From positions 1,894,057 to 1,958,056 of the forward strand of contig NZ_CM002139.1 of the NCBI RefSeq assembly GCF_000454545.1: a DNA stretch of 64,000 nucleotides, given 5' to 3'. This document shows, piece by piece, positions 41,707 through 50,611 of the stretch; within the stretch, counting starts at the first letter, position 1, and each line of letters opens with the position of its first letter. The position numbers and the translations under genes are program-made. The DNA is from Xanthomonas cassavae CFBP 4642 (GTDB lineage Bacteria > Pseudomonadota > Gammaproteobacteria > Xanthomonadales > Xanthomonadaceae). The notes under the pieces were generated by a model. The model was given only the letters and a program-made list of their open reading frames with translations, did not search any database and was not told the DNA's origin.

Positions 41707-42807
41707 TCAGCTGCGCGCGCCGTAGCGCTCCAGCCAGTGTGCATACGACGGCGGCAGCTGCCATGACGGACGTTCTTCGCCCAGCGCCAGTGCCGCCTGA
41801 TACGGCCAATGCGGGTTGGCGAGGTGTGCGCGGCCAACCATCACCAATTCCATCTGCCCATCGGCGATAACGCGGTTGGCTTCGTGCGGATCGTCGATGT
41901 TCCAGGACGAGGCGACCGGCAGCTGCGCGTCGCGGCTGACGCGCTCGGCAATCGGCGCCAGCAGGGCAGGGCCCCACGGAATCTGTGCGGCCGGCGTGCT
42001 GAATCCCATGCTGACATTCAGCAGGTCCAGGCCGCTGCGCTTGAATGCGCGTGTCAGGTCGATCGCCTCGGCCAGCGTTTGTTCGTCGCGGCCGTCGAAT
42101 TCGATGACGCCGAAGCGGGCGGCGAGCGGCAGATGGTCGGGCCAGACCGCGCGGACAGCCTGCAGCGTCTCCAGCAGAAAGCGCGCGCGGCCGTCGGCAT
42201 CACCGCCGTAGCGGTCCTGGCGCAGGTTGGCATGCACCGAGAAGAAGCTCTGCGCCAGATAGCCGTGGGCAAAGTGCAGCTCCAGCCATTTGAAGCCGGC
42301 ATCGCGGGCGCGTTGCGCGGCGGCAACAAAATCGCCACGCACGCGGGCGATATCGTCCAGCGTCATTTCGCGCGGCACTTTGGACAGGCCGCCACCGAAG
42401 GCGACCGCCGATGGCGATACGGTCTCCCAGCCGCGCGCATCGTCATCGGCGATATGGTCGTCGCCTTCCCAGGGACGGTTGGCGCTCGCCTTGCGCCCGG
42501 CATGGCCGATCTGGATGCCCGGTACCGCACCGGCAGCGCTGATGGAGGCGGCGATGCGCGCCAGCCCTTCGGCCTGTGCGTCGTTCCACAGGCCAAGGCA
42601 ACCGGGCGTGATGCGCCCTTCCGGCGAAACGCCGGTTGCCTCGACGATCACCAGCCCGGCACCACCGCGCGCCAGCGCGGCATAGTGCACGTCATGCCAA
42701 TCGTTGCTCATGCCATCGACGGCGGTGTATTGGCACATGGGGGGGATCGCGATGCGATTGCGGAGCGTGACATCCTTCAGCTGGTACGCAGAAAACAACG
42801 ATGACAT
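41707..42807 (-). CDS. NADH:flavin oxidoreductase, YqjM-type old yellow enzyme
   Basis: This 366-aa FMN-binding TIM barrel starts MSSLFSAYQLKDVTLRNRIAIPPMCQYTA, with the Cys of the YqjM subclass near residue 25. Active-site motifs are GIQIGHAGRKAS, ELHFAHGYLAQSFFS, LRQDRYGG and the phosphate-binding MVGRAHLANPHW. Such enzymes reduce electron-poor C=C bonds (enals, quinones, nitro compounds) with NAD(P)H. The subclass motif and length distinguish it from the classical NemA type. It is a single gene, convergent with the TPR gene. Confidence 0.93.
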   Translation of the reverse strand: MSSLFSAYQLKDVTLRNRIAIPPMCQYTAVDGMSNDWHDVHYAALARGGAGLVIVEATGVSPEGRITPGCLGLWNDAQAEGLARIAASISAAGAVPGIQIGHAGRKASANRPWEGDDHIADDDARGWETVSPSAVAFGGGLSKVPREMTLDDIARVRGDFVAAAQRARDAGFKWLELHFAHGYLAQSFFSVHANLRQDRYGGDADGRARFLLETLQAVRAVWPDHLPLAARFGVIEFDGRDEQTLAEAIDLTRAFKRSGLDLLNVSMGFSTPAAQIPWGPALLAPIAERVSRDAQLPVASSWNIDDPHEANRVIADGQMELVMVGRAHLANPHWPYQAALALGEERPSWQLPPSYAHWLERYGARS

Positions 42808-43500
42808 GGGGCATTGAGGTCCGAGAGAGCAGGGGCGCGATCAGAGCATGCCGCGCTGCCGGGCGACACCGGCGCCGATGGCACACCGCGTTGCAGTCCT
42901 GCCGACGGCGCGCGCAGCCGTGCTATGTCTGCGTGGAGGCGTTGCCGCGGGCGCAGCGGAATCGCTGCAACGCTGTGTCGCTGCAGCGCGTATCCGCAGC
43001 GCGCACCCGCGGTGATGCGCGCTGCATGGGTCGCCAGGATGCCGCTGCTTGCGCGCCTGCGCAGGCGCGCGTCCGCGGGTCTGCGGCGGCGGGTGCTTGG
43101 CGTGGCCATGCCCCGGAGCCGGGCGCTTGCGTGGCAGGCAGATCCGGCCAGGCATCTTGCCCGGCAAGGTGTCTCCGGGAGACGGTGCACGCGGTGAGCA
43201 TCCCCGCGCGCTGTGGGCAGACGCCGTCCTTCCAGCCGGCTGCGCCAGGTCCGATCGGCGACGGGCGCTCAGGCAGGCTCAAGCGGCGCATCTGCGCAGG
43301 CGTGGGCCAGCGCACGTTCCCGCCGTTGCGGCAATGTCAAACTGCAGCGGCCGGCGGCCATGACCGCTACAGCTTGGGTCGCTGGTTGCCGAAACTGAAT
43401 TGCTTTACTCTGATGCGCTTCGGCGTGGGGGCGCCGCGTCGATCCGGGCGCAGTCCAGCCCGCATGCCCAGCCTCTCTTTCTTTCTTGGCGGGTGATCTC
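42808..43500. other. Divergent region between the oxidoreductase and the stressosome operon, no gene seen
   Basis: These 693 bp are very GC-rich and full of short Arg/Ala-rich open frames on both strands, none of which looks coding. The sequence becomes more balanced near 43380-43420 (TTGCCG at 43386, TACTCT at 43405), where the promoter of the rsb operon may lie, though no spacing is ideal. Confidence 0.5.
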
Positions 43501-44343
43501 ATGGTGGCACTGCAGCAGCGCTCGATCAATGCGATTCGTGGCCAGGAGCCGGCCCTGTTGGCCGCCTGGCTCGCATCCAATGTCGGTAACGACGTGCGCC
43601 TGCCCCGGCAGGAGCTGGAAACCCAGAGCGCGCAATTCCTGAGTCTGCTGGTGGCGGCGTTGAAGGACGATGGCAGCAGCCTGGACAGCGCCGAGTGGAG
43701 CGAGGTACGCCGCTTCCTGGAAACCCTCTCGCGCGACCGCGCCACCCGCGGGTTCGATTCGCAGGAAACTGCCAACTTCATCTTCTCGCTCAAGCGCGTG
43801 TTGTTCGCGCTGGTACAGCGCGAATACGCCAGCGTCCCGGACGAACTGGGCCAGCAGCTGTGGGCGCTGTCCGAGCTGCTCGACCGCCTGGGCCTGTACA
43901 CCGTCAAGACGTTCCAGAAGACCCGCGAAGACATCATCGTGCGCCAGCAGGAAGAGATGCTGGAGCTGTCCACGCCGGTAGTGAAGCTGTGGGAAGGCGT
44001 ACTGGCGCTGCCGATGATCGGCACGCTGGATTCGCAGCGCACCCAGGTGGTGATGGAATCGCTGCTGCAGCGCATCGTCGATACCGGTTCGGAGATCGCC
44101 ATCATCGACATCACCGGCGTGCCCACGGTGGACACCCTGGTGGCGCAACATCTGCTCAAGACCGTCACCGCGATCCGGCTGATGGGCGCCGACGCCATCA
44201 TCAGCGGTGTGCGCCCGCAGATCGCGCAGACCATCGTGCATCTGGGGCTGGATCTGCAGGGCATCGTGACCAAGGCCAACCTGGCCGATGCGCTGGCGCT
44301 GGCGCTCAAGCGCACCGGTGTGACCGTGAGCAAGGTGCTCTGA
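43501..44343 (+). CDS. rsbR: RsbR-like stressosome sensor/co-antagonist
   Basis: This 280-aa protein has an N-terminal helical, globin-like RsbR sensor domain (residues about 1-150) and a C-terminal STAS domain (about 151-280) with PVVKLWEGVLALPMIGTLDSQR, IIDITGVPTVDTLVAQ and ISGVRPQIAQTIVHLGLDLQ. The threonines in IGTLD (Thr175) and TVDT (Thr209/Thr212) lie where B. subtilis RsbR is phosphorylated by RsbT. RsbR and RsbS build the stressosome, which traps RsbT until stress. The start at 43501 is preferred over a TTG at 43486. It is the first gene of a six-gene operon, 1 bp before rsbS. Confidence 0.93.
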   Translation: MVALQQRSINAIRGQEPALLAAWLASNVGNDVRLPRQELETQSAQFLSLLVAALKDDGSSLDSAEWSEVRRFLETLSRDRATRGFDSQETANFIFSLKRVLFALVQREYASVPDELGQQLWALSELLDRLGLYTVKTFQKTREDIIVRQQEEMLELSTPVVKLWEGVLALPMIGTLDSQRTQVVMESLLQRIVDTGSEIAIIDITGVPTVDTLVAQHLLKTVTAIRLMGADAIISGVRPQIAQTIVHLGLDLQGIVTKANLADALALALKRTGVTVSKVL

Positions 44344-44344
44344 C

Positions 44345-44707
44345 ATGGAGCGCATCCCGATCCTGCGCATGGGTCACCTGCTGCTGGTCACCATCCAGGT
44401 GGACATGCATGACCAACTGGCGCTGAAGCTGCAGGAAGACTTGTCGGAAAAGATCAGCGCCACTTCCGCGCGCGGCGTGTTGATCGATATTTCCGCACTG
44501 GATATCGTCGATTCGTTCATCGGCCGCATGATCAGCACCATCTCCGGGCTGGCGGCGCTGATGGGTGCGCGGACCGTGGTTGTGGGCATGCAGCCGGCGG
44601 TGGCGATCACCCTGGTCGAACTGGGGCTGACCCTGCCGTCGGTGCGCACTGCGCTCGATGTCGAACGTGGCATGCGCCTGCTGCAACAACCCGACCCGCA
44701 ATCATGA
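44345..44707 (+). CDS. rsbS: RsbS stressosome scaffold (single STAS domain)
   Basis: This 120-aa STAS protein closely follows B. subtilis RsbS: IPILRMGHLLLVTIQVDMHDQLALKLQEDL, then VLIDISALDIVDSFIGRMI with the phosphorylatable Ser57, and VVVGMQPAVAITLVELGL. It forms the stressosome core with RsbR, and its phosphorylation by RsbT releases the kinase. The gene lies 1 bp after rsbR and its stop overlaps the rsbT start (ATGA). Confidence 0.95.
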   Translation: MERIPILRMGHLLLVTIQVDMHDQLALKLQEDLSEKISATSARGVLIDISALDIVDSFIGRMISTISGLAALMGARTVVVGMQPAVAITLVELGLTLPSVRTALDVERGMRLLQQPDPQS

Positions 44708-45099
44708 GCGCCGGTTCGCAACCGGTCCGCACCGAGCAGGATGTGGTGCTGGCGCGGCAGACCGTGCGCAAGCTGGTGGTGCAATGCGGCTTGCGGCTGG
44801 TCGACCAGACCAAGCTGGTGACTGCGGCCAGCGAACTGGCGCGCAACACCGTGATCTACGGTGGTGGCGGCGACATGGACTGGGCGCTGGTCGAAAGCGG
44901 CATGCGCAAGGGCGTGCAGCTGACCTTTCGCGACGAAGGCCCGGGCATTGCCGACCTGGATCTGGCACTCACCGACGGCTGGACCTCCGGCAGCGGCTTG
45001 GGGCTGGGCCTGTCCGGCAGCCGGCGGCTGGTGGACGATTTCGTGCTGGATAGTGCAGCCGGCAAGGGCACCCGTATCACCATCACCAAATGGAAGTGA
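44704..45099 (+). CDS. rsbT: RsbT serine/threonine kinase
   Basis: This 131-aa HATPase-type kinase has the N box VTAASELARNTVIYGGGG, the G1 box DEGPGIADLDLALTDGWTSG and the G2 box GLGLGLSGSRRLVDDF. Its N-terminus DVVLARQTVRKLVVQCGL matches RsbT. It should phosphorylate RsbR and RsbS in the stressosome and, once freed, activate a downstream partner. In Bacillus that partner is RsbU, but no RsbU-type gene with an RsbT-binding domain is obvious here. Both ends overlap neighbouring genes. Confidence 0.95.
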   Translation: MSAGSQPVRTEQDVVLARQTVRKLVVQCGLRLVDQTKLVTAASELARNTVIYGGGGDMDWALVESGMRKGVQLTFRDEGPGIADLDLALTDGWTSGSGLGLGLSGSRRLVDDFVLDSAAGKGTRITITKWK

Positions 45100-46100
45100 C
45101 GGTTGCCGGCGCGCTCACCCAGGTGATCCGCGTCGAGGAGTCCACCCAGGTGGGCCAGGTGCGCCGCGACGCGGTGGCGCTGGCCCAGGCCTGCGGATTT
45201 GACGAAGACGCCTGCGGGCGCGTGGCGCTGGTGGCCACCGAGCTATGCACCAACCTGCTCAACCATGCCGGTGGCGGGCAGATGCAGTTGTGCAGCGTGG
45301 CCGGCCGCCATGGTCCTGGCGTGGAATTGTGCTCGCTCGATCACGGCCCCGGCTTCGTCCTCGCCGACTGCCTGCCGGATGGCTATTCCACCGGCAGCAC
45401 GCCCGGGAACGGATTGGGCGCCGTGCAGCGGCATGCCGCGCTGCTGGATGCGTATTCGGATGCCACCGGTGCGGTGGTACTGGCGCGCGTGCACGCCACG
45501 CAGGAGACGGCGGAGGACCTGCCCTATGGTGCGATCCGCCTGCCGTTGCACAGCGAAACCCTCTGCGGCGACGCCTGGCAGCTGTGTGTCGATGCGCAGC
45601 GCGCTACCGTCACCGTGATCGATGGCCTAGGCCACGGGCCCGGCGCCGCCGATGCCGCCGATGCGGGTGCCCGCGCCGCCGCGGTGGCCAGCGGCGAGCC
45701 CGGCGAGCGTCTGGCACGGCTGCACGCCGCCATGTCCGGCACCCGCGGCGGCGCCGCGGCGGTGATGCAGTTCGACGTCGCAACCGGCCGGGTGCGCTTT
45801 GCCGGGGTGGGCAATATCGCCGCGACGCTGAGCGATGGCGACGGCGTGCGCGGCATGCCTTCGCACCCGGGCATCGTCGGCGTGCAGTTTCGCAAGGCGC
45901 AACCCTTCGACTTTCCACAGGCCGCCGGCAAGGTGCTGGTGATGCATAGCGACGGCCTGCAATCGCGTTGGAACCTGCGCGATCACCCCGGCGTGCTGTC
46001 GCGCCATCCACGCATCATCGCCGCGGTGCTGGCGCGCGATTACGCGCGCGGCCGCGACGATGCCTGCGTCTTCGTCATGCGCCTGGGAGGCCTGCAATGA
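45090..46100 (+). CDS. Fusion of an RsbT-like kinase domain and an RsbX-like PP2C phosphatase
   Basis: This 336-aa protein has residues about 1-140 as a second HATPase (VALVATELCTNLLNHAGGG, SLDHGPGF, GNGLGAVQRHAAL). Residues about 150-336 form a SpoIIE/RsbX phosphatase with metal Asp residues in VIDGLGHGPGAADAAD, AGVGNIAATLSDGDG, VMHSDGL and GRDDACVFV. In Bacillus, RsbX is a separate phosphatase that resets phosphorylated RsbR and RsbS. Here opposing kinase-like and phosphatase activities share a chain. Whether the first domain is catalytic or only regulates the phosphatase is unknown. It overlaps rsbT by 10 bp and the next gene by ATGA. Confidence 0.92.
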   Translation: MEVTVAGALTQVIRVEESTQVGQVRRDAVALAQACGFDEDACGRVALVATELCTNLLNHAGGGQMQLCSVAGRHGPGVELCSLDHGPGFVLADCLPDGYSTGSTPGNGLGAVQRHAALLDAYSDATGAVVLARVHATQETAEDLPYGAIRLPLHSETLCGDAWQLCVDAQRATVTVIDGLGHGPGAADAADAGARAAAVASGEPGERLARLHAAMSGTRGGAAAVMQFDVATGRVRFAGVGNIAATLSDGDGVRGMPSHPGIVGVQFRKAQPFDFPQAAGKVLVMHSDGLQSRWNLRDHPGVLSRHPRIIAAVLARDYARGRDDACVFVMRLGGLQ

Positions 46101-46972
46101 ACGCACCCGATGCGGTACCGGCCGGCGATCCGCTGGCCGAACTGGAGACCCTGCGCCAGCAGAACCAGGCCCTGCGCGAGGAGCTGGAAGAAACCAACCA
46201 GGGCGTGCTCGCCCTGTACGCCGAGCTCGACCAGCAGGCCGAGCAGTTGCGCGATGTGTCCGAGCTCAAGAGCCGCTTCCTGTCGTACATGAGCCATGAA
46301 TTCCGTACCCCGTTGGGCTCGATCCTGAGCATCACCCGGCTGCTGGAAGACGGCATGGACGGGCCGCTCAACGACGAGCAGCTCAAGCAGGTGCGCTTTG
46401 TCAGCGCCTCCACGCGCGAACTCAGCGAGATGGTGGACGATTTGCTGGACCTGGCCAAGATCGAGGCTGGGCGCATCACCATCTCGCCGGGCTGGTTCGA
46501 CCTGATGGACCTGTTCGCCGCATTGCGCGGCATGTTCCGCCCGCTCACCGATGTCGGCACCCCCACCTTGATCTTCGAAGATCCGCCGGTGCTGCCGATG
46601 CTGTACACCGACGACAAGAAGCTGGCGCAGATCCTGCGCAACTTCATTTCCAACGCGCTCAAGTTCACCCCGCAAGGCCATGTGCGCGTGCTGGCGCAGC
46701 TGGAAGACGAGCGCCACGTGCGCTTCAGCGTGCAGGACACCGGCATCGGCATCGCGCCGGAGCTTCACGAGGCCTTGTTCGAGGATTTTGTACAGGTGGA
46801 CTCGCCGTTGCAGAAGCGCCTGACCGGCACCGGGCTGGGCCTGTCGATCTGCAAGCGCTTCGCCGAACTGCTTGGCGGAAGGGTCGGCATCAACAGCGTG
46901 GTGGGGCAGGGGTCGGAATTTTTCGTGGTGCTGCCGGTGACGCTGGCAGCGGAGAAGGCACTTGGGCAGTAA
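46097..46972 (+). CDS. Soluble sensor histidine kinase of the stressosome operon
   Basis: This 291-aa protein has no membrane segment. An N-terminal coiled coil (LAELETLRQQNQALREELEE) is followed by HisKA with phospho-His in LSYMSHEFRTPLGSIL, and HATPase boxes NFISNALKFTPQ, DTGIGIAPE and GTGLGLSICKRFAELLGG. It is cytoplasmic, so it presumably receives its signal from the Rsb proteins encoded immediately upstream. The start at 46097 overlaps the previous stop (ATGA). The next gene starts within its last 11 nt. Confidence 0.94.
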   Translation: MNAPDAVPAGDPLAELETLRQQNQALREELEETNQGVLALYAELDQQAEQLRDVSELKSRFLSYMSHEFRTPLGSILSITRLLEDGMDGPLNDEQLKQVRFVSASTRELSEMVDDLLDLAKIEAGRITISPGWFDLMDLFAALRGMFRPLTDVGTPTLIFEDPPVLPMLYTDDKKLAQILRNFISNALKFTPQGHVRVLAQLEDERHVRFSVQDTGIGIAPELHEALFEDFVQVDSPLQKRLTGTGLGLSICKRFAELLGGRVGINSVVGQGSEFFVVLPVTLAAEKALGQ

Positions 46973-48917
46973 GCACCACATCCTGGTCGTGGACGACAAT
47001 GCGGTAACGCGCTACTCGGTGCGGCGCGTGCTGGAGCACCATCATTTCGTGGTCGAGGAGGCCGGCACCGGCACCGATGGCCTGGCCAAGCTGGCCGTGC
47101 AGGCGTTCGCGGCAGTGGTGCTGGACGTCAACCTGCCGGACACGAGCGGTTTCGATATCGTGCGCACGCTGCGCGCCGAGCCGCGCACCGCGTTGCTGCC
47201 GGTGGTGCACGTCTCGGCCGCCTCGATCGCCACCGGCGACATGATCACTGGGCTGGATGCCGGCGCCGATGCGTACATGATCCATCCGGTGGACCCGAAC
47301 GTGCTGGTCGCCACGCTGCGCACCTTGCTGCGCGCGCGCCACGCCGAAGAGGAACTGCGGGCCAGCGAGGCACGCTTTCGCGAGATCTTCGAACACATCA
47401 GCGCACCGATCGCGGTGGTCGATGCGCAGCTGCACACGCACGAGGTCAATGCGGCGTTTCAGCGCCTGATCGGCAGCGCCAGCCCGGCCAAGGCGATCCA
47501 GGCGGCCGGGCTGGACCAGTCCGCGACCGTGCAGGCGCTGACCACCGCGCTGCGGCGACGCGAACGCTGGAGCGGCGCCCTGACCCTGCTGCACGATGGC
47601 CGGGCACGCGAAACCGAGTGGCGGGTATCGCCGTACCGCGAGCCGGATCTGGGCTTGCTGATGGTCGAGGACGTGACCGAACAGCGGCTGCGCGAGCGCG
47701 AACAGCGCCAGGAACTGGACACCGCCACCACCGAACTGGCGCACCAGATCGCCGAGCGGCAACGCACCGAAATCCAGCTGCTGCAGGCGCAGAAGATGGA
47801 AGCGCTGGGCAAGCTCACCGGCGGCATCGCGCACGACTTCAACAACCTGCTGACCAGCATCATTTCCGGCCTGGACATGATCCAGCTGGCAGTGGAATCC
47901 AATCGCATCGAGCGGGTGCCACGGCTGGCCGAGATCGCCACCGGCTCGGCGCACCGCGCGGCGGCACTGACCCAGCGCATGCTGGCGTTTGCGCGCAAGC
48001 AATCGCTGGATACCCAGCCGTTCGACGTGAACCTGCGCGTGCGCTCGCTGGAAGACATGCTGCGCCGCTCGATCGGCGAAAACATCGTGCTGGAACTGGA
48101 CCTGGCCGACGCCACGCTGGTGGCAGTGGCCGATGCCAACCAGCTGGAAAACGTGGTGCTCAACCTGGTGATCAATGCCCGCGACGCGCTGCTGGGCCAG
48201 GGCAGCATCCGCGTGCAGACCACCGCGCATACCGCGCTCGACGACCCGGAGCTGGACGACGGCGAGTACGTGGCGGTGAAGGTGATCGACAACGGCAGCG
48301 GGATCGCGCCGGCCATCCTCAACCAGGTGTTCGAGCCGTTCTTCACCACCAAGCCCATTGGCGAAGGCACCGGTCTGGGCCTATCGATGACCTACGGGTT
48401 TGCGCGTCAGTCCGGTGGCACCGCGCGCATCACCAGCCAGGTGGGCGAGGGCACCACGGTGACGCTGCTGCTGCCGCGTGGGCTGACCGCCAGCGAGCTG
48501 CCACCGGCGCCGGCACCGAGCACGCCGCGCACGCACAATGCGCGCATCCTGCTGGTGGACGATACCGACGTGGTGCGCATGATGGTGAGCGAGGTACTCA
48601 CCGATGCGGGCTATCTCGTGCTCGAAGCCGAAGACGCCAACGGCGCGCTGACCCATCTGCGCACCGAGGTGCCGATCGATCTGGTGGTGTCGGATGTCGG
48701 CCTGCCGGGCATGAATGGGCGCGACATGGCCGATCTGGCACGGGTGTTGCGGCCGGGACTGCCGATCTTGTTCATCACCGGCTACGCAGAAAACGCGATC
48801 ACCCGGCAGGAGTTCCTGGCCGACGGCATGGCCCTGTTGCCCAAGCCCTTCAGCCTCAACGACCTGCTCAATACCGTCGGGCAGATGCTCGACAGCAGCG
48901 CGCTGGCGCGCGCGTAG
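46962..48917 (+). CDS. Hybrid REC-PAS-histidine kinase-REC protein
   Basis: This 651-aa protein has an N-terminal receiver (residues about 4-122; Asp in VVLDVNLPDTSGFD), a PAS domain (about 133-240), HisKA with MEALGKLTGGIAHDFNNLLTS, HATPase boxes (NLVINARDALL, DNGSGIAP, GTGLGLSMTYGFARQSGG) and a C-terminal receiver (VVSDVGLPGMNGRDM). No output domain is present, so it must phosphorylate another protein. The start is TTG at 46962, supported by the excellent GGAGAAGG 6 nt upstream and by the receiver beginning at once (KHHILVVDDN); no ATG or GTG would keep the receiver whole. It closes the stressosome operon. Confidence 0.92.
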   Translation: MGSKHHILVVDDNAVTRYSVRRVLEHHHFVVEEAGTGTDGLAKLAVQAFAAVVLDVNLPDTSGFDIVRTLRAEPRTALLPVVHVSAASIATGDMITGLDAGADAYMIHPVDPNVLVATLRTLLRARHAEEELRASEARFREIFEHISAPIAVVDAQLHTHEVNAAFQRLIGSASPAKAIQAAGLDQSATVQALTTALRRRERWSGALTLLHDGRARETEWRVSPYREPDLGLLMVEDVTEQRLREREQRQELDTATTELAHQIAERQRTEIQLLQAQKMEALGKLTGGIAHDFNNLLTSIISGLDMIQLAVESNRIERVPRLAEIATGSAHRAAALTQRMLAFARKQSLDTQPFDVNLRVRSLEDMLRRSIGENIVLELDLADATLVAVADANQLENVVLNLVINARDALLGQGSIRVQTTAHTALDDPELDDGEYVAVKVIDNGSGIAPAILNQVFEPFFTTKPIGEGTGLGLSMTYGFARQSGGTARITSQVGEGTTVTLLLPRGLTASELPPAPAPSTPRTHNARILLVDDTDVVRMMVSEVLTDAGYLVLEAEDANGALTHLRTEVPIDLVVSDVGLPGMNGRDMADLARVLRPGLPILFITGYAENAITRQEFLADGMALLPKPFSLNDLLNTVGQMLDSSALARA

Positions 48918-49320
48918 CGGCCGCTGCGCTGGCCGCAGCGACGGCTGGCTGCGATTAGCTGCAACCACCAGGCCGGACGCGTGGTACAGACGCAAGAGGG
49001 TGGCGCCTGGAGCGGTGCGCGGCAGTGGCGCTGGAGGGCGATGCGTTCTTCGACATCGTCTGGTGCGTGACGCGCGACGATCGCCAGCGCGTGAGATGCC
49101 GCATTAGCCTGCTGCAGGTGTTTCCTGTGTGCACGCGGAGCGAGGTCGTGCATGGAGAGGCGCGCTACAGCGGCGTGGTTCCGCGCCGCGCGCGGGGCGA
49201 TGCGCTCGCACGTGTACGTTGCGATAATCCCTAATCCCTAATCCCTAATCCCTAATCCCTAATCCCTAATCTCCCGCCTCAGCCCCCGCCCCACAATTCG
49301 CATCGGTAGCGCGGCTGCGC
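48918..49320. other. Gap after the stressosome operon
   Basis: These 403 bp hold no supported gene. They contain the TAATCCC heptamer array at 49225-49271. No convincing terminator with a T run is visible. Confidence 0.5.
49225..49271. repeat. Tandem heptamer array (TAATCCC)n
   Basis: There are six perfect copies of TAATCCC followed by TAATC. The complementary strand reads GGGATTA, one base from the dispersed GGGATTC/GGGATTG units at 3092 and 14950. It ends 50 bp before the 3' end of the GH43 pseudogene. Perfect short repeats like this are prone to length change by slippage. Confidence 0.95.
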
Positions 49321-50347
49321 TCAGCGCCAAGACGCGTACGGCCCGAACGTGGCGCCCAGGAATCCGCCGGCGGTGTCGGTGCTCAGCACGCTGGCGTCGC
49401 CCTGTTCCAGCAAGGTCTGCCACTGGCCGGTGCCGATGGCGTCATCCACCTGCAGTCGCGCGGCCATCCGGCGCGAAGCGCAGCTGCACCGGTTGGGTTG
49501 CGTCGGGCAGGGGTGCACGCGCCAGCTCCGTGCCGATGCCTGGGTCCTGCAGCCCGGCGCGGCGATACAGCACCACCGCCGCGCCGGCATCGTCGCGTAC
49601 CAGCATCGCCGCCAGGAAGTGACTTTCCTTGGCCACGATAGCCAGGCCGGCCTGCCCGCCGGGTGCCAGCGCGCTGCCATCCACCTGCGCAACGACAGTG
49701 GCGTGGTGATGCTGCAGGCGGTGCCCCAGGTACGCCGGCTGGCCGCGGCCGAGATCGCCCAGCGCCACCTTCGACGGCGCGATGCGCAAGCCCTGCGGGC
49801 CAGGCAGGTGCCACGGCGGGGGCGGCGGGTGTATGGTCATCCACTGCATCGGGACCCGCGCCTCCTGGAAACGCTCGCTCCACTGCATCGGCCCGCTGGT
49901 GGGCAGGGCCTGCGTGCCAGCGGGCAAGGACGGGACGGGTGGCGACCGGTGGCACCGCACTGCCGTGCGGCAGCACCACCGGCCAGCCGTCACGCCAGGT
50001 CACCGGCAACAGGAAGGTTTCCCGGCCCAGGTTGTACTGATCGCCCTGGTACGGACGGGTGGCCAGAAATACCGCCCACCACGCGCCGTCCTTGAGCTCG
50101 ACGAATTGCGCATGCCCGGCCGAGGTGATCGGTGCGCTGCGGCTGGGGTCCAGGTCGCGCTGGGTGAGCACCGGATTGCCGCTCCAGGGCTCGTATGGGC
50201 CGCTGATCTGGCGGCTGCGGTAGATCATCTGCGCGTGCTGCTCACCGGTGCTGCCTTCGGCCGCGGTGAGGTAGTAATAGCCATCGCGGCGGAACAGGTG
50301 CGGGCCTTCGATGTGTTCTGGATTGGTCGCGGGCTTGAACCCGGAAT
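49321..50347 (-). pseudogene. Truncated and frameshifted GH43-like glycosidase
   Basis: Similarity to glycoside hydrolase family 43 (beta-xylosidase/arabinofuranosidase) begins abruptly near 50347 with NPEHIEGPHLFRRDGYYYLT (Glu is the general acid) and continues through ITSAGHAQFVELKDGAWW and YNLGRETFLLPVTWRDGWP. The N-terminal blade with the catalytic base Asp is missing. A one-base insertion-type shift near 49934 moves the C-terminal sandwich (QGLRIAPSKVALGD, SHFLAAMLVRDDAGAAVVLY) to another frame, and a second near 49458 moves the end (QVDDAIGTGQWQTLLEQGDA...FGPYASW) to a third. The gene is non-functional. It abuts a TonB-dependent receptor, suggesting a former sugar-uptake locus. Confidence 0.85.
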
Positions 50348-50611
50348 CCACCCGCTTCCGCATTCGTTGCACTGGCCCGGCGCCAGCCCCGCGGCAGCAT
50401 GACACTTCGTGGCAGGACAGGGCGCAGACGATCTGCCATGGCAGCCCAGCACGACTGCCTGTACCACGGCCGCCGGCCGGGGCGGTCGCGGCTGCCACTT
50501 CGCTGCAACATTGCTGACATATCGTGCGCGCGTCGCCATGCTGCGCCCCCTTCCGGCATGCCCATGCCGAACGGACTCATTCTCGCGTCACTCACCCAAG
50601 GACCCACCCGC

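Noticed and set aside
42808..43500. Several 100-230-codon frames in the gap before the stressosome operon
   Set aside because: All are Arg/Ala/Cys-rich in every frame, as expected of extremely GC-rich non-coding DNA, and overlap each other on both strands without ribosome sites.
49225..49271. CRISPR array
   Set aside because: The units are 7 bp and contiguous with no spacers. No CRISPR repeats or cas genes are present anywhere in the window.
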